This document shows positions 1 through 8,924 of a stretch of DNA of 64,000 nucleotides, piece by piece. This DNA comes from Flavobacteriales bacterium (lineage in GTDB: Bacteria; Bacteroidota; Bacteroidia; Flavobacteriales; Schleiferiaceae). The stretch covers positions 3,248,897 to 3,312,896 of the forward strand of contig CP051243.1 of the NCBI GenBank assembly GCA_017795025.1, given 5' to 3'. Each line of letters opens with the position of its first letter. Position 1 is the first letter of the stretch. The position numbers and the translations under genes were made by a program. The notes under the pieces were generated by a model, which saw only the letters and a program-made list of their open reading frames with translations, had not been told where the DNA came from and searched no databases.

Positions 1-1
1 C

Positions 2-3000
2 TTTTTCCAAGGTCCTTTTGCCGATTATTTTAATGGTCTAGATGATGATCGTGATGGTTGTGTAGACGGTGTTTTGATTGACGGACAGTGTGTGGCTGAA
101 GATCCAACCGTAGGTATCAACGAGCGTATTATCATGTCGGGTTTCATGTACTACAATAACGCTTCAAACTTTAACGGTCCTTCCGGAACTACTGACCCTA
201 ACAACGCTCAGGAGTTCTATAACTTATTGAACAGTATTTGGAAAGACGGTCGTCCATTAGTTATTGAGAGACCAAGTGGAAAAGGTGACACCCGTAATGG
301 TGATGGATATTCCTTAGATCCAGCTCTAGTGCAAACTCGTTTTGCTTACCCAGGTTTATCAATCGATACTACTGGTGCCTACGAACCTTTCACTCCAACC
401 GATTGGTGGGAGTCTCCAAACAACCAGGCAGATAAGCGTGGTTTGCACTGTGCAGGTCCATTCTCTCTTGCTCCTGGGGCACTTAACTTCATTACTACCG
501 GTTCTGTATGGGCTCGTAACTTTGCTTCTCAAGACTTATTTGCATCTGTAAATGATGTAATTGTGGCTGATGATAAAGCCCAGCAGTTATTTGACAATTG
601 TTTCCAAGTATTGGATGGTCCGTTTACTCCAGACTTGGAGATTATCGAATTAGATCAGGAATTAGTAATTAATATTCTAAATCCGTTTAATACTAATACG
701 GTAGGTTATAGCCAGCGCGACCCTCGTATTCCACCAAATCCAAATTGGAATGCTACTCAATTAGACTCTGCTTTACGCGCAGGTTATTTTAACTACGTAT
801 TCGAAGGCTTCCAATTATTCCAAGTAGCTAATGCTGATGTTGGTGTGGATAACCTTTATGATGTGGCTCAGTCTCGTTTAATTGCTCAGTCAGATCTTAA
901 AAATGGCGTTGCGCAATTAGTGAACTATACCGAAAGCCCTGAACTATTGGGTAATCCATTAACTCCAATGGATATGACCTTAGAAGCAAATGATGAAGGT
1001 ATTATCCTTAGCTACCGCGTTCAGGAAGATGCTTTCGCTGAAGGGGACCGTCGTCTAATCAATAACAGCGATTATTACTTCTACTTAATCGCTTATGCTT
1101 ACAACGACTATAAGACTTTCTCTCCAGGAAATACAGGAGATAATGAAAATGCGCAAAAAACGCCATATCTAGCCGGTCGTCGTAATATTGGTGATGGTTC
1201 TAAGCCTTACCGCGGTACGCCTAGTAAAGTAGAGAACCGCAATGGTGGAACAACCTTGAATAGCCAATGGGGAGATTTAGTTCCTGTAACCCGAATTAGT
1301 GGTAACGGAAACGGAAGTAATTACCTACGCATTAGCGAAGAGTCTGAAGAGGCCATCGTTAATGGTACAGGTACTAACGAAGTGAAGTATCAAGGTGGCT
1401 TTAGCCCGGTTGAGGTGAAGATTGTAGATCCTTACCTAGTAGGAGCCATTTATGATGGTAAATATCAATTACGCTTTAACGACCTCACCAATGAACGTGA
1501 TTGGACTTTACTTGATGAGTCTGGAAATGTAATTGACTTTAGTCGCACGACTATTGACTTTACTACGGAGCAAATCGTAATCGACTCACTTACGGGGCAG
1601 TCCTTAGGATTCTCTATTAATGTTAAGGATGCAGTTGCACCTGGATTTGAGCGCGAGAATTCTACAAATAACGGTGTGATTGGTGGTTCCATCACTTATG
1701 CCGATCCAACTAAGCCTTGGTTATCAGGTGTTCCTGATACGGACGCTGAGAACCCTACTAACTGGTTATTAGCAGGTTCGAACCGAGTGTCGGATAATGA
1801 TAACCTTCCAACAGTTTATTATAATGACCACACTACTGGTGATAATAATGTGGACCCATTTGGTGAGTTTGAGCAAATCTTAGGTGGAACCTGGGGACCG
1901 GTAGCCTTGGCTAGCAATGTTCCTTTCGCTGGTATTCCTTCTGATGAGCCTGCATTCCGTCAAAGTCCTGGGTACCCACTTCGTGATGGTACCAACTTTA
2001 ACCGGATGTACCCAATTTCAGAATTGCCTAACATTGACATTGTACTTAGTCCAGATCCTGATAAGTGGTCTCGTGTACCGGTTATTGAAATGGGCAACTA
2101 TCCTGATGCAAATGAAGGCGGTGTGCAAACTTTCCGTCTACGTGCAGGAACCAGTTTAGTGAAAACTTCAAACGGTGAATTAGTTCCTGATCCTAATGGA
2201 ACTACTGGTTGGAGCTTCTTCCCCGGTTATGCCTACAATGTGGAAACTGGAAACCGTTTGAACTTAGTTGTAGCCGAAAACTCTTGGTTGAAGTCTGAAA
2301 ATGGAGACGATATGCTTTGGAACCCAACCGCGAACTTTACTCAGAAACTGGGTACGATTGCTCTGGGCGGTATGCACGTGGTTTATGTTTTAGCCGATTC
2401 TTCTTCTTTCCGCGGAACGGTTAAGGACCTAACTTATCAAGGTGATGCTATTGATGACTATCCAATGAAGGAGGAAATTGAGAATATGAATAGTTCGCTT
2501 ACTCGTACTGATGTTTGGGGCGCCATGACTTGGTGTAGCATTGGAATGTTGAGCAGCAATGAATATGTGTTCAGCGATTACCGCGACATCCCAACCGAAG
2601 CGAAAGTGGAAATTCGTGTTCAAAGTCCTTTTGGACAGACGGCCACCGCGGCAAATAATGGAAATCCTCTTTACGAGTTCGATTTAACAGATTTCAGTGT
2701 AGTAACTGGAGATCGTGCCGTGGCTACAAGTGCTTTGGATAACATCCGCGTTGTGCCTAACCCTTACTATGGTTCTTCTGGCTATGAGGATGGTCAGCTG
2801 GATAATATCGTTAAGATTACCAACTTACCTCGTCGTTGCGAAATCAACATCTTTATGCCTAATGGTACATTGGTGCGCAGCCTGTCGAAGGATAATAGCC
2901 TGACGTACATTGAATGGGACTTAAAGAACGATTTCAATGTGCCGATTGCAAGTGGTATCTACATGATTCACATCGATGCTGGTCCAATTGGGCAGAAAGT

Positions 3001-3049
3001 TGTGAAGTGGATGGGTAGTCTACGACCAATTGACCTGAATGCATTCTAA
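2..3049 (+). CDS. Large secreted protein, 5' end outside window (probable T9SS-associated surface protein)
   Basis: The reading frame is open from the first bases of the window, so the true start and signal peptide lie upstream; about 1015 residues are visible. The first visible residues contain an Asp-rich stretch (GLDDDRDGCVDG) resembling a calcium-binding loop. The body is rich in Asn, Gly, Pro, Tyr and Asp and has no membrane segments, as expected of an exported protein. The last 90 or so residues begin with VVPNPYYG and hold a small beta domain (NIFMPNGTLVRSL, then SGIYMIHI) like T9SS or FlgD-type C-terminal domains, although the end (RPIDLNAF) is not the usual basic strand of a type A sorting signal. 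A PorV/PorQ-family gene follows after 24 bases, probably in the same operon. The exact function is unknown; a role at the cell surface is inferred. Confidence 0.7.
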   Translation, partial: FFQGPFADYFNGLDDDRDGCVDGVLIDGQCVAEDPTVGINERIIMSGFMYYNNASNFNGPSGTTDPNNAQEFYNLLNSIWKDGRPLVIERPSGKGDTRNGDGYSLDPALVQTRFAYPGLSIDTTGAYEPFTPTDWWESPNNQADKRGLHCAGPFSLAPGALNFITTGSVWARNFASQDLFASVNDVIVADDKAQQLFDNCFQVLDGPFTPDLEIIELDQELVINILNPFNTNTVGYSQRDPRIPPNPNWNATQLDSALRAGYFNYVFEGFQLFQVANADVGVDNLYDVAQSRLIAQSDLKNGVAQLVNYTESPELLGNPLTPMDMTLEANDEGIILSYRVQEDAFAEGDRRLINNSDYYFYLIAYAYNDYKTFSPGNTGDNENAQKTPYLAGRRNIGDGSKPYRGTPSKVENRNGGTTLNSQWGDLVPVTRISGNGNGSNYLRISEESEEAIVNGTGTNEVKYQGGFSPVEVKIVDPYLVGAIYDGKYQLRFNDLTNERDWTLLDESGNVIDFSRTTIDFTTEQIVIDSLTGQSLGFSINVKDAVAPGFERENSTNNGVIGGSITYADPTKPWLSGVPDTDAENPTNWLLAGSNRVSDNDNLPTVYYNDHTTGDNNVDPFGEFEQILGGTWGPVALASNVPFAGIPSDEPAFRQSPGYPLRDGTNFNRMYPISELPNIDIVLSPDPDKWSRVPVIEMGNYPDANEGGVQTFRLRAGTSLVKTSNGELVPDPNGTTGWSFFPGYAYNVETGNRLNLVVAENSWLKSENGDDMLWNPTANFTQKLGTIALGGMHVVYVLADSSSFRGTVKDLTYQGDAIDDYPMKEEIENMNSSLTRTDVWGAMTWCSIGMLSSNEYVFSDYRDIPTEAKVEIRVQSPFGQTATAANNGNPLYEFDLTDFSVVTGDRAVATSALDNIRVVPNPYYGSSGYEDGQLDNIVKITNLPRRCEINIFMPNGTLVRSLSKDNSLTYIEWDLKNDFNVPIASGIYMIHIDAGPIGQKVVKWMGSLRPIDLNAF

Positions 3050-3073
3050 GAACGAATTAACGAGTATCGACCA

Positions 3074-4114
3074 ATGACTTATTTTCGAAAGATCGCAACC
3101 GCATTTTGTTTGCTAGGATTGGTGGGAAGCGCTTATGCCGGTAACCCACAACGTGCCGGACAGGCGGGAGCTCCAGAACTATTAATAAACCCGTGGGCTC
3201 GCTCTGCGGGATGGGGAGGAGTAAATATCGCCGGAGTATCCGGAGTACAATCCAGCTTCATCAATATTGCGGGTATTGCCAATACTCAGGGTACCGAGGT
3301 ATCCTTTGTAAATACCCAATGGCTCGTAGGAGCAGGTATTGGTATTAATGCTGCCGGCTTTAACCAATCTGTTGGTGATAATGGTGTGCTCAGTGCTAAC
3401 TTCGTTTCCTTCGACTATGGTTCTTGGGAAAGAACTACAGTGGAGAACCCAGAAGGTGGAGTTGGTGAGATTAGCCCATCTACCGCTATAATCGGTTTGG
3501 GTTATGCCCAGAAGTTTACCGAGTCTATTCGCGGTGGTGTAAACATCAAGCTCTATACGACTAGTATTGTGGACATGAATGTTACCTCAGCGAGCGTTGA
3601 CGCTGGCGTACAGTATGTAACTGGACAGCGAGATCAGATCAAATTTGGAATTACCCTCAAAAATATTGGCCCTGCGGCACAATATGAGGGAGAAGGGCAA
3701 TCCGTTACACTTCTTGTACCACAAGGTGGATACGCACAGGAGTTTAACGAACGTAGCCAGTCTTTCGAACTTCCAGCCACTCTATCTATTGGAGGTAGCT
3801 ATGATTTCGAATTTGACCAACAACGACTTACAATCGCCGGTGCATTCCAATCTAATTCCTTTGAGAAAGACATCTATACAGTAGGGGCGGAGTATTCATT
3901 TAAAGAAATTGTTTCGGTGCGTGCCGGCTACAATTTCTTCGACGATCGGACTTACGCTGAGAATACCACCGTTTTTAATGGTATCACAGCTGGCCTATCG
4001 GTAGATGTGCCCCTTTCAAAAGATAATGACAACTCTTTCCAATTAGACTATGCCTACCGCAGTACTAACTTCTTTAGTGGAGTACATAGCATTGGAGTTT
4101 CTATCTTACTATAA
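3074..4114 (+). CDS. PorV/PorQ family outer-membrane protein
   Basis: A 346-residue protein with a clear signal peptide (MTYFRKIATAFCLLGLVGSAYA) followed by a barrel-like sequence of alternating strands that ends in an aromatic/hydrophobic strand (GVHSIGVSILL). The stretch ELLINPWARSAGWGG is typical of the UPF0164-like PorV/PorQ family, whose best known members are outer-membrane shuttle or scaffold proteins of the type IX secretion system. It is shorter and differs at its N-terminus from canonical PorV, so it is more likely a paralogue than PorV itself. It follows the large secreted protein by 24 bases with no promoter between, which suggests a dedicated partner for that protein; this is an inference. 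Confidence 0.75.
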   Translation: MTYFRKIATAFCLLGLVGSAYAGNPQRAGQAGAPELLINPWARSAGWGGVNIAGVSGVQSSFINIAGIANTQGTEVSFVNTQWLVGAGIGINAAGFNQSVGDNGVLSANFVSFDYGSWERTTVENPEGGVGEISPSTAIIGLGYAQKFTESIRGGVNIKLYTTSIVDMNVTSASVDAGVQYVTGQRDQIKFGITLKNIGPAAQYEGEGQSVTLLVPQGGYAQEFNERSQSFELPATLSIGGSYDFEFDQQRLTIAGAFQSNSFEKDIYTVGAEYSFKEIVSVRAGYNFFDDRTYAENTTVFNGITAGLSVDVPLSKDNDNSFQLDYAYRSTNFFSGVHSIGVSILL

Positions 4115-4144
4115 GATTAGAATTAAAGGTAGAAGAATTTTAAA

Positions 4145-4152
4145 TATCTTTG
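4145..4152 (+). promoter_or_regulatory. Bacteroidota -7 element TATCTTTG, greA promoter
   Basis: Matches TAnnTTTG exactly, 53 bases before the greA start. The predicted transcription start is within a few bases of the terminator-like hairpin at 4161-4186. No convincing -33 TTG was seen. Confidence 0.5.
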
Positions 4153-4160
4153 CCAAGCAG

Positions 4161-4186
4161 AAAAGACCTCTCCGAGGTCTTTTTTG
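4161..4186 (+). terminator. Hairpin terminator upstream of greA
   Basis: AAAAGACCTC, a 3-base loop, then GAGGTC and a T run. It can end the PorV-family transcript, but it also lies just downstream of a -7 element, so it may sit in the greA leader. Confidence 0.75.
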
Positions 4187-4205
4187 CGTTTAAAATCAGA
4201 TACAA

Positions 4206-4679
4206 ATGGGAGTAAGTTATTATACAAAAGAAGGATTGGAGAAGCTCAAGAAAGAACTTGAGCAAATGAAGAGTGTGGAGCGCCCTCGAATTTCACAGCA
4301 AATTGCAGAAGCTCGCGATAAAGGTGATTTATCTGAGAATGCGGAATACGATGCGGCGAAAGAAGCACAAGGCTTATTGGAAATGAAAATCAGTAAGCTG
4401 GAAGAAACGCTTTCCAATGCCCGTTTAATGGATAGCTCCAAAATCGATACCAGTAAGGTTATGGTTTTGGCGACTGTTAAAATTAAGAATCTGAAAAATG
4501 GCGCTACCATGACCTATAAGTTGGTTAGCGAGAGTGAAGCTGATTTAAAAAGCGGTAAGATCTCTATTAGCAGTCCGATAGGTAAAGGACTATCCGGTAA
4601 AAAGGTAGGCGAAACCGCCGCTATTCAAACTCCAGCAGGTATGATGGAGTTCGAAATTATGGATATTACCTTCGATTAG
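4206..4679 (+). CDS. greA: Transcription elongation factor GreA
   Basis: A 157-residue protein of normal GreA length. The N-terminal antiparallel coiled coil (residues about 1-75) carries the signature ARDKGDLSENAEYDAAKE, whose acidic Asp and Glu residues enter the RNA polymerase secondary channel and stimulate cleavage of backtracked RNA. The C-terminal FKBP-like domain (about 80-157) has the usual ISISSPIGKGLSGKKVG motif. The ATG at 4206 gives the standard N-terminus. The HIT-family gene follows after one base, so the two are probably co-transcribed. A hairpin terminator and a -7 element lie in the 91 bases upstream. Confidence 0.97.
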   Translation: MGVSYYTKEGLEKLKKELEQMKSVERPRISQQIAEARDKGDLSENAEYDAAKEAQGLLEMKISKLEETLSNARLMDSSKIDTSKVMVLATVKIKNLKNGATMTYKLVSESEADLKSGKISISSPIGKGLSGKKVGETAAIQTPAGMMEFEIMDITFD

Positions 4680-4680
4680 T

Positions 4681-5076
4681 ATGGCCTCTATCTTCACTAA
4701 AATAATTGCGGGTGAAATTCCATCTTATAAAATTGGAGAGACGGAAGATGCCTACGCCTTTTTAGATATATCTCCCCTTCATTCAGGTCATACCCTCGTG
4801 GTTCCTAAAAAAGAAGTGGATTACCTCTTTGACCTTCCCGACAAAGACTATCAGGCCTTAATGGACTTCTCCAAGCAGGTGGCTCATGCCGTTGGGAAGG
4901 CCATCCCCTGCACCCGAGTGGGTGTTGCTGTTATTGGCCTTGAGGTTCCCCATGCTCATGTACACTTGATTCCCATCGATAGTGTTAGTGATATCGATTT
5001 TAGTCGACCGAAACTCCAGTTCCCAGAAGAGGAAATGGAAGCAATCGCGTCAAAAATTCGTTCCTATCTCGATTAA
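4681..5076 (+). CDS. HIT family nucleotide hydrolase
   Basis: A 131-residue cytoplasmic protein with the histidine-triad motif at residues 91-95 (HAHVH followed by LIPI). The middle histidine is the nucleophile attacking the alpha-phosphate of nucleotide conjugates in this family. The N-terminus (SIFTKIIAGEIPSYKI) and the segment SPLHSGHTLVVPK are typical of the Hint branch, which acts on purine nucleoside phosphoramidates. The start lies one base after the greA stop, so it depends on the greA promoter. Its stop overlaps the ruvC stop on the other strand by four bases (TTAA). Confidence 0.95.
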   Translation: MASIFTKIIAGEIPSYKIGETEDAYAFLDISPLHSGHTLVVPKKEVDYLFDLPDKDYQALMDFSKQVAHAVGKAIPCTRVGVAVIGLEVPHAHVHLIPIDSVSDIDFSRPKLQFPEEEMEAIASKIRSYLD

Positions 5077-5627
5077 GCCTTCCGATTAGGGTTGTTTCGT
5101 AAAAATTGATCCCAGGTCTTTGCTCCACCACCGGCAAGATTCGGTCGACTCGCCTGGTAATGATGGCAAAGGGCAACCGCCAAGGCATCGGAAGCATCCA
5201 AGTAGCGAGTTTCAATCTTTTGTTCAAAGCTGCGTTCCAGCATGGCATATACTTGTTCTTTGCTGGCTCCCCCCTTTCCAGTGATACTTTGCTTTACTTT
5301 ACGAGGTGAGTATTCTTCTACGGGAATGTTCTTTGAAAGGGCGGCTGCCATTATTACTCCTTGCGCTCTTCCTAACTTAAGCATACTCTGCACATTTTTA
5401 CCGAAGAAGGGCGCTTCTACCGCCATCTCATCAGGCAGGAACTTTTCGACCAGTCCAAGGGTGCTTTCAAATATTTGCTTTAATCGCAATACCGGTGCAT
5501 CAGCAGTTTTAAAGCGGACGCTACCAAGATCAATAAGCTCAAAGTTTTTTCCCTTTATTGCTATAATGCCGTAGCCCATAATTTGAGTACCGGGATCAAT
5601 CCCCATGATTATTTTATCCGCTGCCAT
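5073..5627 (-). CDS. ruvC: Crossover junction endodeoxyribonuclease RuvC
   Basis: A 184-residue Holliday-junction resolvase, which acts with RuvAB to cut four-way junctions in recombination repair. The RNase H-like fold shows its acidic residues: D11 in MGIDPGT, E71 in AVEAPFFGKN, and D144/D147 in LDASDALA. The length is normal with a short lysine-rich tail. The start codon (reverse complement at 5625-5627) is only about five bases from a -7 element at 5632-5639, so the message may be almost leaderless. It is transcribed divergently from the glycosyltransferase and its stop overlaps the HIT gene. Confidence 0.97.
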   Translation of the reverse strand: MAADKIIMGIDPGTQIMGYGIIAIKGKNFELIDLGSVRFKTADAPVLRLKQIFESTLGLVEKFLPDEMAVEAPFFGKNVQSMLKLGRAQGVIMAAALSKNIPVEEYSPRKVKQSITGKGGASKEQVYAMLERSFEQKIETRYLDASDALAVALCHHYQASRPNLAGGGAKTWDQFLRNNPNRKA

Positions 5628-5631
5628 CTGC

Positions 5632-5639
5632 CAAAATTA
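5632..5639 (-). promoter_or_regulatory. -7 element TAATTTTG, ruvC promoter
   Basis: CAAAATTA on the plus strand, an exact TAnnTTTG match on the minus strand, five bases upstream of the ruvC start. It predicts a leaderless or near-leaderless transcript. Confidence 0.5.
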
Positions 5640-5645
5640 ATGCTT

Positions 5646-5653
5646 TACCTTTG
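5646..5653 (+). promoter_or_regulatory. -7 element TACCTTTG, glycosyltransferase promoter
   Basis: Exact TAnnTTTG match, 17 bases before the GTG start of the glycosyltransferase and back to back with the ruvC -7 element, six bases apart. Confidence 0.5.
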
Positions 5654-5670
5654 AGGAAGACGAAAGCAGT

Positions 5671-6762
5671 GTGGGTCTCTTATTCGCATTTATAGTTGTT
5701 ATTCTATTGTATCAAGTGCAAACGGGTTTCCTGGCGCGTGGGCTATGGCATAAAATAGAATCAGGGAAACCAGTAGAGACCGTTTCGGATTCGGTAGCTA
5801 TATTAATTATACACCGCAATGATACCCATGCATTGCAATCCTCCTTAGAAAGTATTCAGAAGGCCTTACCAAGCAATTACCAATGGCCAATCTATGTATT
5901 AGATGACCATAGCTCAGTGGAGGAATTGGAGCGCTTAAAGGCGCTGTTAGATCGCTTTCCTTTTGAGCTTATAAACAGTGAGACCGAACCAGGAAAGAAG
6001 AAGGCCATGACATGGCTACTTCCGAAATTAAGTGAGGAGTACATCCTTCAGATAGATGCCGACTGCCAAGTGGAGACTGACTTTTTCGAAAGGGTGAATT
6101 CTAAATTGTCCAATGTATCAGCCGATTTATTGGTAGCGCGAGTAGAGATGCGACCAAGCAAGAATATTTGGTCTCGTTTGGCCGCTTTAGACCATCTTTC
6201 TTTGCAGCTGGTAACCTTTAGTGGTTTAGCACAGTCGCAAGCGGTAATGGCGGCTGGAGCCGCGATGTGTTTTCGGAGAGAGCGTTTTATAGAATTGAGT
6301 TCCTACGGTTCAAAATGGGCTGGGGGAGAAGATACCTTCTTTACGCAAGCCTTGGGAAAAGCCAAGGGCCAGATTGAAGCCATTCCCGAAGCGGTGGTTT
6401 ACACGGAGGCCCCATCAAATTTCAGTTCCTTTATAAGGCAAAGACTTCGATGGGGAGCTAAGAGTGTGGATTATATAAATAACTGGTCCAGGTTTCTCGC
6501 GATAAGCGTGGCCCTTTCCAATCTGTTTATTCTCCTCGGGTTGAGCTGTGCAGTCCTGGGATTAGAAGTTCAATTGGTTTGGCTTTTTTGGATGCTCAAA
6601 TTATTAGCCGACGGATTACTTCTTTACCGCTTTGCCGATCTATATGGCGGTGCAAAGCTTCTTAGGGGCTACCTGTTTTTGGCCCTGCTCTATCCCTTTT
6701 ACATTGCCTTGGTAGTGGCTTTGATTCCTTTTGCGAAAAAGGATCAATGGCTAGCCTCTTAA
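5671..6762 (+). CDS. Membrane glycosyltransferase family 2
   Basis: A 363-residue protein with an N-terminal membrane segment (LLFAFIVVILLYQ), a GT-A catalytic domain and two or three C-terminal membrane segments (residues about 265-355). The catalytic part shows ILIIHRND at the nucleotide-sugar site, DDHSS, the metal-binding DADCQ motif (about 128-132), GGEDT and QRLRWGAK, the QxxRW motif of processive family 2 enzymes. It probably transfers sugars from nucleotide donors at the inner membrane, for lipid or exopolysaccharide synthesis; the substrate cannot be read. I take the GTG at 5671, which places the membrane segment at the N-terminus and follows the -7 element closely. It overlaps the MscS gene end by 12 bases. 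Confidence 0.9.
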   Translation: MGLLFAFIVVILLYQVQTGFLARGLWHKIESGKPVETVSDSVAILIIHRNDTHALQSSLESIQKALPSNYQWPIYVLDDHSSVEELERLKALLDRFPFELINSETEPGKKKAMTWLLPKLSEEYILQIDADCQVETDFFERVNSKLSNVSADLLVARVEMRPSKNIWSRLAALDHLSLQLVTFSGLAQSQAVMAAGAAMCFRRERFIELSSYGSKWAGGEDTFFTQALGKAKGQIEAIPEAVVYTEAPSNFSSFIRQRLRWGAKSVDYINNWSRFLAISVALSNLFILLGLSCAVLGLEVQLVWLFWMLKLLADGLLLYRFADLYGGAKLLRGYLFLALLYPFYIALVVALIPFAKKDQWLAS

Positions 6763-8013
6763 GGCTCTAAAATCACCTCCGCTGGGGTTCTGATACAAAC
6801 GCAAGTCAAAGGTGCTCACCGCTGCTAATAAATGATCCATCAAATCGGATTGTATTTGCTCGTAGTTGAGCCAAGCGATATCATTACTAAAACAGTAAAT
6901 CTCTAGGGGTATACCTAATTCAGTAGGCTGCAGTTGGCGCACCATTAAGGTTTGATCTTTGGCCACCTTAGGATGTTCGGATAGATAGGCCTCCATATAA
7001 ACTCGAAATAAGCCAATATTGGTGAGGTGCCTTCCATTGATGAGTTCCGATTTATTTACCTTCTTTGTTTCGTTGGATTGCTCGATTTCCTTGTTTCGCT
7101 GTTGCAGATAATCAGTAATCCGTTCCACCTTTAACAATCTTCGATACAATTCCTCATCAACAAAACGAATGCTTTGGATATCAATTTTGATACTTCTTTT
7201 TATGCGTCGAACGCCCTGGGAGGTCATACCTCGCCAGTTCACAAAGCTATCGCTGATAAAGGCGTAAGTGGGCACGGTGCTAATGGTTTTATCCCAGTTC
7301 CGCACCTTAACGGTAGTCAGGTTAATTTCGGTAACATCTCCATCGGCACCGTACTTAGGCATGCTTACCCAGTCGCCAATCCGCACCATATCATTCCCCG
7401 AAATTTGAATACTTGCGACCAATCCTAAAATAGTATCCCTAAAGATTAAAAGTATGACCGCCGTAGCGGCTCCAAAAGTGGTGAGTATGGCTGTTGCGCT
7501 GGTATCCAGTAAATTAGAAATGATAAACACACCGCCGGAGATATACATCACAATCAGCACTACCTGAATATAGCTACTGATGGGTTTGCCCTCAAAGCGA
7601 GGAGAGTTTAAGCCGATGTATTCGAGAGCCTTTAGGAATTTATGGCCAACACTCATCACATTGACCAACATATAAATGACCACCAGCTTTTGTAGAATCG
7701 GTACCAGAGCATCCGATTTTTCAAAAAGGAAAGGAATGGCCAGGTAGATAACCAGAGCGGGTAAAAGATGGGCTAAACTTCGGAAAACCCTTTTCTCTAA
7801 AAGTACATCATCGTACTGGTTCTTCGACTTTCGAACGTAACGACTTACGACACGAAGTATAAACTTGCGCGCCACGAAATCAACTATCCAGCTGAGTACT
7901 AATACTATGAGAATATCAATTCCCATAGTAAGGTAATCGACCCATGGATTACTAAGTCCTAAGCCACTTAGCCAGTCGTGTGCCCAATGATTAAAAACGG
8001 CTTGGTCTTCCAT
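6751..8013 (-). CDS. Mechanosensitive ion channel, MscS family (YbdG/MscM-like)
   Basis: A 420-residue inner-membrane protein with about five membrane segments in the first 210 residues, then the MscS pore helix region (AILTTFGAATAVILLIFRDTILGLVASIQI) and the cytoplasmic beta domain. The stretch GDWVSMPKYGADGDVTEINLTTVKVRNWDKT closely matches the YbdG/YnaI branch, which opens at modest membrane tension. A charged insertion (KEIEQSNETKKVNKSELING) in the cytoplasmic part also fits YbdG-like channels. The role is release of solutes on osmotic downshift. A -7 element inside a small inverted repeat lies just upstream. Confidence 0.93.
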   Translation of the reverse strand: MEDQAVFNHWAHDWLSGLGLSNPWVDYLTMGIDILIVLVLSWIVDFVARKFILRVVSRYVRKSKNQYDDVLLEKRVFRSLAHLLPALVIYLAIPFLFEKSDALVPILQKLVVIYMLVNVMSVGHKFLKALEYIGLNSPRFEGKPISSYIQVVLIVMYISGGVFIISNLLDTSATAILTTFGAATAVILLIFRDTILGLVASIQISGNDMVRIGDWVSMPKYGADGDVTEINLTTVKVRNWDKTISTVPTYAFISDSFVNWRGMTSQGVRRIKRSIKIDIQSIRFVDEELYRRLLKVERITDYLQQRNKEIEQSNETKKVNKSELINGRHLTNIGLFRVYMEAYLSEHPKVAKDQTLMVRQLQPTELGIPLEIYCFSNDIAWLNYEQIQSDLMDHLLAAVSTFDLRLYQNPSGGDFRALRG

Positions 8014-8017
8014 AAAA

Positions 8018-8035
8018 TAGCTTTACACAAAGCTA
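8018..8035. repeat. Short inverted repeat overlapping the MscS-gene promoter
   Basis: TAGCTTT, ACAC, AAAGCTA: perfect 7-base arms. The right arm contains most of the minus-strand -7 element. It may be an operator or chance. Confidence 0.35.
8028..8035 (-). promoter_or_regulatory. -7 element TAGCTTTG, MscS-channel promoter
   Basis: CAAAGCTA on the plus strand, 15 bases from the start codon. The same octamer precedes the deoxynucleoside kinase gene at 51981-51988. Confidence 0.5.
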
Positions 8036-8040
8036 CAATA

Positions 8041-8922
8041 TTAGGGTTGATAGCGAATGCCATTCCGACTGCTTCCCACCACCCTAAAGTAGCCAAAGGC
8101 ATGAGCATCGGCATCATTTTCTTGGTACATATTTCCCAGTACTAAGGCTGGTGGAGCATCAAAGGGAGAACCCGTTTGTACTTGCGAGTTTAAAATTTGC
8201 ATATAGTCGAAAAAGGCGGGTGAAACCGATTGCAGAATAACCCCCAGGCTATCCGGCTGACTTCCGTTTTCGGGATCCTCAAATGGACCGTATATGTTAA
8301 TGGGAGGAATAAAGCCTTGCCCAAAATAAATACCGTCAAAACCTTCATCAGAAATGAAGTTGTTCTCCTGAGCAAACACCGAATCATTTAAACTTCTAAT
8401 CACACGATAAAAGTCTCCAGCACCTGGTAAATCACCAAAGAACATCACCGCATATTCCCCGTCCTGAAAAGCCTGCGGGGTGGTGTTTCGGTTTAATCGA
8501 CGTTGTTGTAAAGAATCGATATTGGGCACGGCCCTAAGGGTATCAGGGTCCGACCACCAAGTACCCACTATCTTATCAGGGCCATTATCGATCTCTATTT
8601 TTAGCTGATAAACCGAAAGAAAATCGCCTAAATAATTGCTTTCGTAGAAACCAGCTTGGTCGTTTGATTCGGTGTATACCAGCACCTCCTGTCCGTCTTT
8701 ATACAAACTCACTTTAGCGCCACTTATGGCGGTAAAATCAGCATTATCAAAGTAGGCTGCCGTTTGACTAAGCTTAACATAGCTAAAGCTATCATTGCTC
8801 AGAAATCCATCTACCACTAGCTCGGGCTCCGCGGCATCCACGTCTAATTCTACCACATCGGTACAAGCCTCAAACAAACCAAGTAGAGTGAAAAGGAGGA
8901 TATATAATTGAATGCGTTTCAT
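8041..8922 (-). CDS. DUF4249 family outer-membrane lipoprotein
   Basis: A 293-residue protein with a lipoprotein signal (LLGLFEAC, lipid-attachment Cys at residue 20). The domain starting VELDVDAAEPELVVDGFLSND, followed by GAKVSLYKDG, is typical of DUF4249, a Bacteroidota family almost always encoded beside a TonB-dependent receptor. The family is thought to work as the surface partner of that receptor, but its ligand is unknown. It starts two bases after the receptor gene ends, so it is the second gene of that operon. Confidence 0.88.
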   Translation of the reverse strand: MKRIQLYILLFTLLGLFEACTDVVELDVDAAEPELVVDGFLSNDSFSYVKLSQTAAYFDNADFTAISGAKVSLYKDGQEVLVYTESNDQAGFYESNYLGDFLSVYQLKIEIDNGPDKIVGTWWSDPDTLRAVPNIDSLQQRRLNRNTTPQAFQDGEYAVMFFGDLPGAGDFYRVIRSLNDSVFAQENNFISDEGFDGIYFGQGFIPPINIYGPFEDPENGSQPDSLGVILQSVSPAFFDYMQILNSQVQTGSPFDAPPALVLGNMYQENDADAHAFGYFRVVGSSRNGIRYQP

Positions 8923-8924
8923 GC

